Assembly (NCBI GenBank): GCA_035283065.1
Contig: DATEUP010000179.1
Location: 1-12,022, forward strand
DNA from: DATEUP01 sp035283065
Lineage (GTDB): Archaea > Thermoplasmatota > DTKX01 > DATEUP01
Direction: 5' to 3'
Length of the DNA: 12,022 bases
The notes below the pieces were generated by a model, which was given only the letters and a program-made list of their open reading frames with translations, searched no databases and was not told the DNA's origin. Positions 6,501 through 11,641 of the stretch are shown in pieces; within the stretch, counting starts at the first letter, position 1; each line of letters begins with the position of its first letter. The translations under genes and the position numbers were made by a program.

Positions 6501-7217
6501 ATGAGCCCAGGACAGGCACCCGCCCCGGAGGCGCAAGAGGCCGGGGTCGCCGACCGGCCCATCCGCGCGATCCTCAAGGCGATCGCGGCCTCGCCGGGAG
6601 TGTGGCTCGGGATCGGTGGGTACGCGCTCGCCCTTTTCGCCACGTTCCTTCCTTGGTACTTTGTCGCCGTGCGGGCGGAGGGGACGCAATTCGATCCCCT
6701 AACCACGGTCCTTCAGTTCGACGGCCTGAACGGCCTTTTCGTGCACCCGGAACTCAAGCCCGTGCTGGGCGTCTCGGCCCCGTCCGTGGGCTTCCCCATC
6801 GGGCTTCTCTTCCTGATCACCATCCCCTTCAAGGTGCGGAAGCTCCTGCGTTCGTCGGCCAAGAAGATGCGGGCGGTCACGCTCCTCAGGAGCAGTATCT
6901 ACACGGTCCTTCCTGCAATTGCTACGATTGTCCTCATTGTCTTGCTGCCGTCGTTTATCCCTGCGGACGCGCCGCCCATCGCTCATGAAATGGCCGGGGA
7001 CATCGCAAGCCAACCACTTGGGGGAGGTTCGCCGATCGTCTTCCAGAGGGACTTGCCCGTGCGCGTGGCCGTGCCCGCTGAGATGCACTGGGGCTTCGGG
7101 CCCGCCCTCTTCCTCATGCTGGTGGCCGCAGTCCTCATGAACCTGGGCTCTCGCCTCGAGCGCCGGTCCCAAAGCCGCGCGCACCAGCAAGGGCTGCTCG
7201 ACCAGGCCGAGGCTTAG
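6501..7217 (+). CDS. Membrane protein with four predicted transmembrane helices, unknown function
   Basis: A 238-residue protein that I do not recognise. After a 30-residue Pro/Ala/Glu-rich head, hydrophobic segments lie at about 35-57, 95-111, 133-154 and 197-215. A basic stretch at 111-130 (KVRKLLRSSAKKMR) follows the second segment, suggesting by the positive-inside rule that this loop is cytoplasmic and that both ends are cytoplasmic too. The two outside loops hold about 37 and 42 residues. There is no cofactor or transporter signature. The frame is open upstream to 6225, but that part lies over the divergent helix-turn-helix gene; ATG 6501 is the first methionine past that gene and fits a start just ahead of the membrane domain. 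A weak TATA-like stretch at about 6467-6477 would make a nearly leaderless mRNA. The gene ends 30 nt before a strong GC hairpin. Confidence 0.82.
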   Translation: MSPGQAPAPEAQEAGVADRPIRAILKAIAASPGVWLGIGGYALALFATFLPWYFVAVRAEGTQFDPLTTVLQFDGLNGLFVHPELKPVLGVSAPSVGFPIGLLFLITIPFKVRKLLRSSAKKMRAVTLLRSSIYTVLPAIATIVLIVLLPSFIPADAPPIAHEMAGDIASQPLGGGSPIVFQRDLPVRVAVPAEMHWGFGPALFLMLVAAVLMNLGSRLERRSQSRAHQQGLLDQAEA

Positions 7218-7246
7218 AGCGTCCGCTGGGCAAGAAGGGAAGAGGC

Positions 7247-7266
7247 GCCCCCCCAAAGGGGGGGGC
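7247..7266. terminator. Strong GC hairpin between convergent genes
   Basis: Eight bases (GCCCCCCC) pair perfectly with GGGGGGGC around a short A-rich loop. The hairpin lies between the ends of the convergent genes at 7217 and 7286. There is no T-run after it on either strand, so it may act as a boundary, an RNA end or a pause site rather than a classic terminator. Confidence 0.4.
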
Positions 7267-7285
7267 AAAAGGGCAAAGCTCAGTT

Positions 7286-7441
7286 TCAGAGCTCGACGGC
7301 CTGGCGCTGCTTCGTGTAGGCCTGGATGATGTCCTTGTCGTAGAAGCGCGCGACATCGATGAATTGGTCGCGCCCGCAGTGTGCGCACACGCCGCCGCCA
7401 AAGTCCGCTCCGCAGTTCTTGCACCGTAGTGTTTCCTTCAT
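7286..7441 (-). CDS. 51-residue single zinc-ribbon protein
   Basis: A short protein with Cys7-X2-Cys10 (CKNC) and Cys19-X2-Cys22 (CAHC), the ligand set of a minimal zinc ribbon, followed by a helical tail (residues 27-48). I cannot name a family; such proteins are common in archaea and often remain without a role. The start is well supported: ATG 7441 has GGGAGGT about 7 nt upstream on the minus strand, the clearest Shine-Dalgarno sequence in this part of the window. The open frame runs further upstream to 7717, through a tRNA gene and a structured leader, and that part is not coding. The presence of a Shine-Dalgarno sequence indicates a real 5' leader, unlike the leaderless neighbours. Confidence 0.8.
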   Translation of the reverse strand: MKETLRCKNCGADFGGGVCAHCGRDQFIDVARFYDKDIIQAYTKQRQAVEL

Positions 7442-7474
7442 TGTCGTAACCTCCCACCGGGTTGTTCGTTTTCG

Positions 7475-7503
7475 ACGGGTGTCCCGCGCTTGCAGGCACC
7501 CGT
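7475..7503 (-). promoter_or_regulatory. Hairpin in the leader of the zinc-ribbon gene
   Basis: ACGGGTG (7503-7497 on the minus strand) pairs perfectly with CACCCGT (7481-7475) around a 15-nt loop, 34 nt before the ATG of the zinc-ribbon gene. A TATA-like box at about 7527-7535 would place the transcript start near 7505, making this hairpin the first element of the mRNA. It could be a stability element or a cis-regulatory leader. Confidence 0.35.
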
Positions 7504-7602
7504 TCTTGGTGCGTCCAGCAAGCGATCTTGTATATGAGCCCTCTGTGGAAAAGTCCCCTCGACCTCCGTTGGGGGCCCGATTCACGCACGTTTTTTCGAT
7601 AT

Positions 7603-7614
7603 TCGTAATTACGA
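7603..7614. repeat. 12-bp AT-rich perfect palindrome
   Basis: TCGTAATTACGA reads the same on both strands. It lies in an AT-rich island with a T6 run at 7591-7596, between tRNA-Leu and the zinc-ribbon leader. It could be a protein-binding site or part of a promoter. The whole 7504-7677 stretch has no other feature I can support. Confidence 0.35.
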
Positions 7615-7677
7615 GATTCGAACCGTTGGGGCATCCAAAGCGGGACGGCCAAAGGCCCCTTGCGAAGGGAAAAGGAG

Positions 7678-7760
7678 TGCGGGGGACAGGATTTGAACCT
7701 GCGAAGGCCTTCGCCACAAGGTCCTAAGCCTTGCCCCTTTGACCGCTCGGGTACCCCCGC
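7678..7760 (-). tRNA. tRNA-Leu (TAG)
   Basis: Minus strand. Acceptor stem GCGGGGG/CCCCCGC (7754-7760 with 7679-7685), discriminator A (7678), and no encoded CCA. The anticodon arm CAAGG-CTTAGGA-CCTTG gives anticodon TAG. The extended variable arm of about 14 nt marks it as a class II tRNA, and the T arm reads GCAGG-TTCAAAT-CCTGT. It reads CUA and, by wobble, other CUN leucine codons. No intron. A TATA-like CCCTTAAGGG at 7791-7800 sits just after the riboflavin operon and gives it a promoter of its own. Confidence 0.95.
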
Positions 7761-7802
7761 ACGGGGCTTTCCGCCCATCCGGGCGCTCGCCCCTTAAGGG
7801 TT

Positions 7803-8777
7803 TCACTCGCGCCGGGCCGCTAGTAGGGCGCGGTGGGCCTTGATCGCCGCGCGGACCGTGAAACGCGCGTTGGGGACCCGCGCCTTGGCCTGCTGCCAGG
7901 TCATCCCGGGGCCTGTGATCCCCAGCGCCACCGCGCGCCCAAACTCGGCCTGGAGGCGCAGGAGGCCGTCCGCGGCGCGGTGGGCGACGAGTTCGTCGTG
8001 CTTGGTCTCCCCGGCAACGACGGCCCCGAGCGTGACGACCGCGTCGGCGTCCGTCCATTTCAGGACTTCCCGGACGCCCGCCGGGATGTCGAAGGCGCCG
8101 GCGACCGCGACCTCGCGGACGACCCTAGCCCCCTGCCGGCGCGCCTCCGCGCGGGCTTCCTTCAGCATCGCCGAGGTGATCGGGCGGTTGAACTCCGACC
8201 AGACGATCGCGAGCTTGACCGGCGGCTTTGAGGAGCGGCCGCGCGGCGAGACCGCGCCTTCGTCGTCGCGCCCCTGGCGCAGCCCAGTCCCCGCCCGGCG
8301 CGCGAGCCTTCCGGGGTCGGCGACGAGGGCGTACACGTTGAGGGCATGCTCGCGCGCCCGGCGGTCCATGAGGCGGGCAAGGTCCCTCTCATCGCGCGCC
8401 TCCGGCGCGTGGACGAAGCACTCGATGATGTGCTTGCCCGTCGCAAGCTGGACTTGCTGGAGCCCCAGGGACGCCTCGTGCGCGCAAAGCTCGTCGATCG
8501 GCGCACGCCCCGCCATCCCGAGCGCGATCACTGCCTGGCAGCCGCGCTTCTCCAAGAGGATCTTGCAGGCCACCGGGAGGTCCTTGAACCCCGGCACCGT
8601 GTACCGGACGGCTTCGACGCTTGCGCCGGCTTTCCGCCACTCGTCAAGCACGGAGGCAGACATGTCGAAGCGCGCGAACGTCGTGTCCGCGACGCCGATG
8701 CGCCACCTAGGGGCGGGCCCCCGGCGTCGCGCCCTGCGCGCGCTCCGCCGCGTGGGGGTTGGGCGCCTTTTCGCCAT
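7803..8777 (-). CDS. Fused riboflavin synthase (RibC, archaeal) and lumazine synthase (RibH)
   Basis: A 324-residue chain holding two complete enzymes. Residues 25-172 match archaeal riboflavin synthase: RIGVADTTFARFDM (25-39), TVPGFKDLPVACK (60-72), ALGMAGRAP (85-93), CAHEASLGL (98-106), KHIIECFVH (115-123) and a GLRQGRDDEGA end. It dismutates two 6,7-dimethyl-8-ribityllumazines into riboflavin and the ribitylaminouracil. A short linker (173-186) leads to residues 187-321, a lumazine synthase: IVWSEFNRPIT, AVAGAFDIP (225-232), GETKHDEL (256-263, with the probable catalytic His260) and GITGPGMTWQQA. It condenses ribitylaminouracil with the RibB product. In well-studied archaea these are separate paralogous proteins. 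The first 24 residues are Arg-rich and encoded inside the end of ribL; no in-frame start exists nearer to the RibC domain. ATG 8777 is therefore the best choice, although TTG 8819 is possible. Confidence 0.93.
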   Translation of the reverse strand: MAKRRPTPTRRSARRARRRGPAPRWRIGVADTTFARFDMSASVLDEWRKAGASVEAVRYTVPGFKDLPVACKILLEKRGCQAVIALGMAGRAPIDELCAHEASLGLQQVQLATGKHIIECFVHAPEARDERDLARLMDRRAREHALNVYALVADPGRLARRAGTGLRQGRDDEGAVSPRGRSSKPPVKLAIVWSEFNRPITSAMLKEARAEARRQGARVVREVAVAGAFDIPAGVREVLKWTDADAVVTLGAVVAGETKHDELVAHRAADGLLRLQAEFGRAVALGITGPGMTWQQAKARVPNARFTVRAAIKAHRALLAARRE

Positions 8778-9255
8778 CTTTGCCCGCCTCCGCCTTCGGC
8801 TTCTCCTCGACCTTGTCAATCGACTTCTGGAACAGCATGCCTTGGGTAATCTTTGCGATGATCTTCCGTGTACCGTCTAGGTCGTGGCCGCTCAAGTCCT
8901 TGGGCAAGCGAACGATCTTGACTTGGAGGCCCCGCCGCTCGAGCTCCTTCTGGATCTCCTCCTCGCGGAAGGACTGGTCGTAGCCGAGGGCAATGATGTC
9001 CGGGCGAACGTCCTCGACGGTCTTGTAGATGTCGTCCTCGTGGCCGACGACCGCGCGGTCAACGACCTTGAGGGCCGCGACCATCTGGCGGCGCATCTCC
9101 TGAGACGTGACCGGCTCGTGCTTGCGCTTGCGCGCCACGACGTCCGTCGCGACCACAACGACGAGTTCATCGCCAAGCCTCCGCGCCGACTCGAGGAAGT
9201 GGAGGTGGCCGGGGTGGAGGAGGTCGAAGACGCCGGTTGCCATCACGCGGACCAT
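8707..9255 (-). CDS. ribL: FAD synthetase (archaeal, nucleotidyltransferase type)
   Basis: A 182-residue nucleotidyltransferase like the archaeal FAD synthetase RibL, which transfers AMP from ATP to FMN. The opening TGVFDLLHPGHLHFLESA (7-24) holds the HxGH motif at 14-17; ARKRKHEPVTSQEMRRQM (41-58) and IIALGYDQSF (87-96) are further family blocks, and LDGTRKI (126-132) stands where related enzymes have their second nucleotide-binding motif. Glycerol-3-phosphate cytidylyltransferase-like relatives share these motifs, so the operon decides the assignment. There is no cysteine in the chain, unlike the Methanocaldococcus enzyme, and about 40 residues of charged tail follow the domain. ATG 9255 gives the expected first strand (VRVMATGVFD) and has GGAG 9 nt upstream. 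ATG 9243, overlapping the ribB stop as TGATG, is the alternative. The 3' end overlaps the next gene by 71 nt. Confidence 0.87.
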   Translation of the reverse strand: MVRVMATGVFDLLHPGHLHFLESARRLGDELVVVVATDVVARKRKHEPVTSQEMRRQMVAALKVVDRAVVGHEDDIYKTVEDVRPDIIALGYDQSFREEEIQKELERRGLQVKIVRLPKDLSGHDLDGTRKIIAKITQGMLFQKSIDKVEEKPKAEAGKDGEKAPNPHAAERAQGATPGARP

Positions 9256-9959
9256 TGGCGGCTTCTCCAGGCCTCGACGATTGTGGCCCCCTCTAAAAAA
9301 GGTAGGCCATGGGCGCTTGCGTAGGCGCGGGCCGAGTCTTTCGACAGGGCTTTGCCGTGGTCGCCAAGCATCTCGCAGCCGAGCGCGACTGGCGTGACGC
9401 CCGCCATCCGCATGAGCGCCACCGCGAGCTCCGAGTGGCCGAACCGGGAGCGTAGGGGCTCGGCGCTTGCCGAGCAGATCGGGACGTGGCCCGGCGAGCG
9501 GAACTCGGCGCCGAAGAGCTCGAGTGCGTGGCCGTTCTGGAGTTGCATGACCTCGGCGGCGACCTCGGCGAAGCGCCTCGCGGTGAGCGCGCGGTCGTCG
9601 TCCGTGATCCCCGTGAAGGTCTTCCGGTGGTTGATCCAAACCGAGAAGGCCGAGCGCGCGTCGTACGTGATGTCGTTGGCGACCAGGTGGCCGAAGACCG
9701 GGTGCTTGGCCGAGTTCTCGGCGAAGAGGTCTTGGAGGTATGGCAGGCCCAGGCGCTCGTGGATCGAGTGGTCAACAGCCAGGAAGACGAGGCCGCCGCC
9801 GTCCTTGCGCATCGTGCGGACGTGCTCGGGGCGCACGGCGGAGGCCGGGATCAGGAAGTCGGTCTCGCGCTCGCGATTGTCCGAGTCGTAGACCAGCACG
9901 AAGCGGCCCTCACGCAGGGCTGAGAGCGCGTCGCCGAGCGCGCCGTTCGAGGGGGCCAC
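9243..9959 (-). CDS. ribB: 3,4-dihydroxy-2-butanone 4-phosphate synthase
   Basis: A 238-residue enzyme that converts ribulose 5-phosphate to formate and 3,4-dihydroxy-2-butanone 4-phosphate, the four-carbon donor for lumazine. Family blocks are clear: VYDSDNRERETDF (23-35, acidic metal-binding loop), EHVRTMRKDGGGL (45-57), INHRKTFTGITDDDRA (109-124), FRSPGH (153-158), FGHSELAVALM (173-183) and CEMLGDHGKALS (195-206). The length fits the single-domain archaeal form, without a GTP cyclohydrolase II domain. It is the first gene of the operon. The GTG start at 9959 lies about 2 nt from the transcription start predicted from the TATA box at 9981-9990, so the mRNA is probably leaderless. Its stop at 9243 lies inside the beginning of ribL, which couples the two. 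Confidence 0.96.
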   Translation of the reverse strand: MAPSNGALGDALSALREGRFVLVYDSDNRERETDFLIPASAVRPEHVRTMRKDGGGLVFLAVDHSIHERLGLPYLQDLFAENSAKHPVFGHLVANDITYDARSAFSVWINHRKTFTGITDDDRALTARRFAEVAAEVMQLQNGHALELFGAEFRSPGHVPICSASAEPLRSRFGHSELAVALMRMAGVTPVALGCEMLGDHGKALSKDSARAYASAHGLPFLEGATIVEAWRSRQWSA

Positions 9960-9980
9960 GGGGGAAATCAGTCGGAGAAA

Positions 9981-9990
9981 CGAGATAAAG
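9981..9990 (-). promoter_or_regulatory. TATA box of the riboflavin operon
   Basis: The minus strand reads CTTTATCTCG, centred about 27 nt before GTG 9959. The gap between ribB and the tRNA at 10073 is the only AT-rich spot near the operon, and no other promoter for the three genes is seen. Confidence 0.5.
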
Positions 9991-9992
9991 AA

Positions 9993-10016
9993 TTGGTTTT
10001 TACCAGAAGATTGGTA
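9993..10016. promoter_or_regulatory. Cluster of alternating TTGGT / ACCA half-sites upstream of ribB
   Basis: Three half-sites occur within 24 bp: TTGGT (9993-9997), TACCA (10001-10005) and TTGGTA (10011-10016). The last two form the inverted repeat TACCA-6-TGGTA; the first two form TGGT-4-ACCA. The cluster lies directly upstream of the ribB TATA box, where an archaeal regulator could aid or block initiation. In several archaea riboflavin genes are controlled by RbkR; whether this is such a site is unknown. Confidence 0.35.
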
Positions 10017-10072
10017 GGTGGCAACTCCGCCTTTTTGGGCCGCGGCGCGGAGAGCTACTCAAGAAAAGGGAA

Positions 10073-10146
10073 TGGGACCGGATCGATTTGAACGATCGAC
10101 CAACCGGTTATGAGCCGGCCGCTCCACCGGACTAAGCTACGGTCCC
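10073..10146 (-). tRNA. tRNA with CAT anticodon (elongator Met or Ile2)
   Basis: Minus strand. Acceptor stem GGGACCG/CGGTCCC, D arm GCTT...GAGC, anticodon arm GCCGG-CTCATAA-CCGGT (anticodon at 10110-10112), T arm GATCG-TTCAAAT-CGATC, discriminator A, no encoded CCA, no intron. It lacks the A1:T72 and GGG/CCC marks of the initiator at 6033-6137. It is either elongator tRNA-Met or the isoleucine tRNA whose C34 is modified to agmatidine; sequence alone does not settle which. A TATA-like stretch at 10169-10181 provides a promoter, and the T-rich CCCTTTTCTT just after the gene may end transcription. Confidence 0.93.
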
Positions 10147-10182
10147 GTGGCGGCGCGATTTCGTCCCTGGCATAATAACGCT

Positions 10183-11124
10183 TCAATCGCGCGGGGCGAG
10201 GCGCGGGGGCTCGGGCACATGGAGCTTCGCGCCCGCGGCGGCCGCAAGCGGCACGTGGGGACCCGGCAGCGAAACGCCTTCGGGCTTGATCTCCACCGAG
10301 GCTGGCGCCGCCGGCTCCAAGCAGTACGCGATGTCCGCAAGCGCCTTCCTCAGCCTCGCGCGCACCTCGTCGAAGGTCGCCCACTCATGGACCCGCGACC
10401 CGACCTTGGGCTCGCGCCCGAGCCTGCCTCCTTCGTAGATCTCAAAGCCCGCCTTCTCAACGGCGAGCGTCCCTGTCGGGCAGACGCGCATGCACTGGCC
10501 GCAGTCCGTGCAGCGGGACGCCGTGACCACGGGCTTATCGCCCGCGAGCTTCACCGCGCTGTCCTCGCAGACATCGACGCACGCGTGGCACCCCGCCTCG
10601 CACGCCGTCTCCGTGACCTTGGGGTGCGCTTTGGCAACGATCCCGAAGTCCTGCACCTGCGGCGCGTTGCAGCAGGACGTGCAGCCAGCCATCGCCACCT
10701 TGAGGCGTGTGCGCGGGTCGACCGTCCCCTTCACCGAGTCGAGCAGGATGCCCTGCACGCCCGTTTCATCGACGAGCTCGGCAAGCCGCGAGGTGAGCGA
10801 CTCGGTCCCCACGAGGTCCCGCGGGCAGTCGAAGAGGTGGTGGCACCCTGTGAGGTGGATCGGCGAGCGTTCGAGGGTGTAGTGCTCGACGCCGAGCTCG
10901 GACAGGAGGCCCTCGAGGCGCTCCGCCAAGTGCTCGGGCACGCCCTCGATCTCGAAGCCGTCGCGCACCGTGACCTTGAGGTGGCGGCCCCCGACGGCGT
11001 CGAGCGATTCGAGCGTCGAGATGAGCTCGTCTATGTTCTCGCGCCGAAGGTTCGCCACGATCGTGACGCCCTTCCCCTCGGCGGCAGGCAAGCTACCTGC
11101 CGGTACGACCGCCACTTGGCGCAC
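10183..11124 (-). CDS. Siroheme sulfite/nitrite reductase-like protein with two [4Fe-4S] ferredoxin motifs
   Basis: A 313-residue protein with the layout of small sulfite reductase-like proteins (methanogen Dsr-like proteins, AsrC, C-terminal half of Fsr). The N-terminal ferredoxin-like reductase half-domain covers about 18-90. The siroheme/[4Fe-4S] ligands are Cys94-X5-Cys100 and Cys148-X3-Cys152, the full set. Two ferredoxin motifs are inserted: Cys175, 179, 182, 186 (spacing 3-2-3, slightly unusual) and Cys205, 208, 211, 215 (spacing 2-2-3, CP). The closing part of the reductase fold follows (GGRLGREPKVGS at about 232-243), then a Pro/Ala-rich tail from 270. Expected role: electron transfer to siroheme and six-electron reduction of sulfite or a similar anion in the cytoplasm. 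The true substrate of this group is not settled, and no partner subunit is next to it. The start is GTG 11124, with a hairpin-bearing leader. Confidence 0.88.
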   Translation of the reverse strand: MRQVAVVPAGSLPAAEGKGVTIVANLRRENIDELISTLESLDAVGGRHLKVTVRDGFEIEGVPEHLAERLEGLLSELGVEHYTLERSPIHLTGCHHLFDCPRDLVGTESLTSRLAELVDETGVQGILLDSVKGTVDPRTRLKVAMAGCTSCCNAPQVQDFGIVAKAHPKVTETACEAGCHACVDVCEDSAVKLAGDKPVVTASRCTDCGQCMRVCPTGTLAVEKAGFEIYEGGRLGREPKVGSRVHEWATFDEVRARLRKALADIAYCLEPAAPASVEIKPEGVSLPGPHVPLAAAAGAKLHVPEPPRLAPRD

Positions 11125-11131
11125 CCATCCC

Positions 11132-11151
11132 AGGCGGGCGCAAGCCCGCCT
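11132..11151 (-). promoter_or_regulatory. Perfect hairpin in the leader of the sulfite reductase-like gene
   Basis: AGGCGGGC and GCCCGCCT pair perfectly around a 4-nt loop, ending 7 nt before GTG 11124. The 5' arm contains part of a GGGAGG purine stretch that could bind the ribosome. Such a structure could limit translation; it could also be a dispersed palindrome, although no second copy is seen in the window. Confidence 0.4.
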
Positions 11152-11174
11152 CCCGCCGCGAATGTGGCGCGGTC

Positions 11175-11182
11175 GGTATAAG
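11175..11182 (-). promoter_or_regulatory. TATA box for the sulfite reductase-like gene
   Basis: The minus strand reads TCTTATAC, centred so that transcription would start near 11153, at the foot of the leader hairpin and about 29 nt before GTG 11124. Confidence 0.4.
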
Positions 11183-11254
11183 AAAGTTCGGCTCGGGGCG
11201 AATCGGCGGCGGGCCGACCCTACACGGACTCCTTGGACGCCATTTCGGCTTTTC

Positions 11255-11289
11255 TTCGGTTAACAGCCTGGCGCTCTACCAACTGAGCT
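11255..11289 (-). pseudogene. Fragment of a tRNA-Asn gene (D arm and anticodon loop only)
   Basis: Thirty-five bases match 11398-11432 of the intact tRNA-Asn at 33 positions, covering the D arm, the GTT anticodon loop and the first bases after it. The anticodon stem is broken (only two pairs remain), the bases before the D arm do not form a matching acceptor stem, and no T arm (TTCRA) follows. It cannot make a functional tRNA. The remaining sequence from 11152 to 11367 holds no other gene that I can see. Confidence 0.8.
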
Positions 11290-11311
11290 TCCAGCCGGGC
11301 CAATCAATTAG

Positions 11312-11344
11312 GGCGGGCTCTCCAGCCCTTTCGACTTGCCCGCC
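11312..11344. other. Two mutually exclusive hairpins after tRNA-Asn
   Basis: GGCGGGC (11312-11318) pairs with GCCCGCC (11338-11344), while GGGCT (11315-11319) pairs with AGCCC (11324-11328). The two stems share bases. They lie 24 nt downstream of tRNA-Asn on the minus strand and could form its transcript end, but no T-run adjoins them. Confidence 0.25.
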
Positions 11345-11367
11345 GAATGGCGATCGGGGAGGGGCAG

Positions 11368-11440
11368 CGCCGCCGCGCGGACTCGAACCGCGGACCGTTC
11401 GGTTAACAGCCGAGCGCTCTACCAACTGAGCTACGGCGGC
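11368..11440 (-). tRNA. tRNA-Asn (GTT)
   Basis: Minus strand. Acceptor stem GCCGCCG/CGGCGGC (11434-11440 with 11369-11375), discriminator G (11368), D arm GCTC...GAGC, anticodon arm with loop CTGTTAA giving GTT, and T arm CGCGG-TTCGAGT-CCGCG. There is a C-A mismatch at the outermost anticodon-stem pair (27-43). No intron and no encoded CCA. A TATA-like GGTTAAAATCGG at 11481-11492 is a likely promoter. Confidence 0.96.
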
Positions 11441-11641
11441 ATCCGGCCTTTGGGGCCGGCTGGCCGCGGTAGCCGGCTTTCCGATTTTAACCCTTTGGAG
11501 CGCGCGCGCTCGGGCTTTGTCGCCTCGGCGAGGCGCTCGTGGCCCGCCCCGCCGCGTTTTCCTCTTGGCTCCCGCACGCCAAAGTTTAATCTGGCCGGCG
11601 CGAGAGGCCCTTCCTGCCCCTTGGCAATTGGAGGCCGCGAC

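Noticed and set aside
7605..7645. Possible second tRNA: GGTTCGAATC on the minus strand resembles a T arm
   Set aside because: The flanking bases do not pair as a T stem, and no acceptor, D or anticodon arm can be placed around it.
7286..7717. Longer version of the zinc-ribbon protein (143 codons)
   Set aside because: The extension would translate tRNA-Leu and the structured leader, while the ATG at 7441 has a strong ribosome binding site.
7840..8880. Long plus-strand open frame of 346 codons over the rib genes
   Set aside because: It is antisense to ribC-ribH, which matches known enzymes throughout. The plus product is Arg/Ser-rich with no motif.
10147..11181. Long plus-strand open frame of 344 codons
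   Set aside because: It is antisense to the siroheme protein, whose cluster ligands are all in the minus frame.
11255..11289. Attachment site of an integrated element at tRNA-Asn
   Set aside because: The copies are only 143 bp apart, cover the 5' rather than the 3' half of the tRNA, and there is no integrase nearby.
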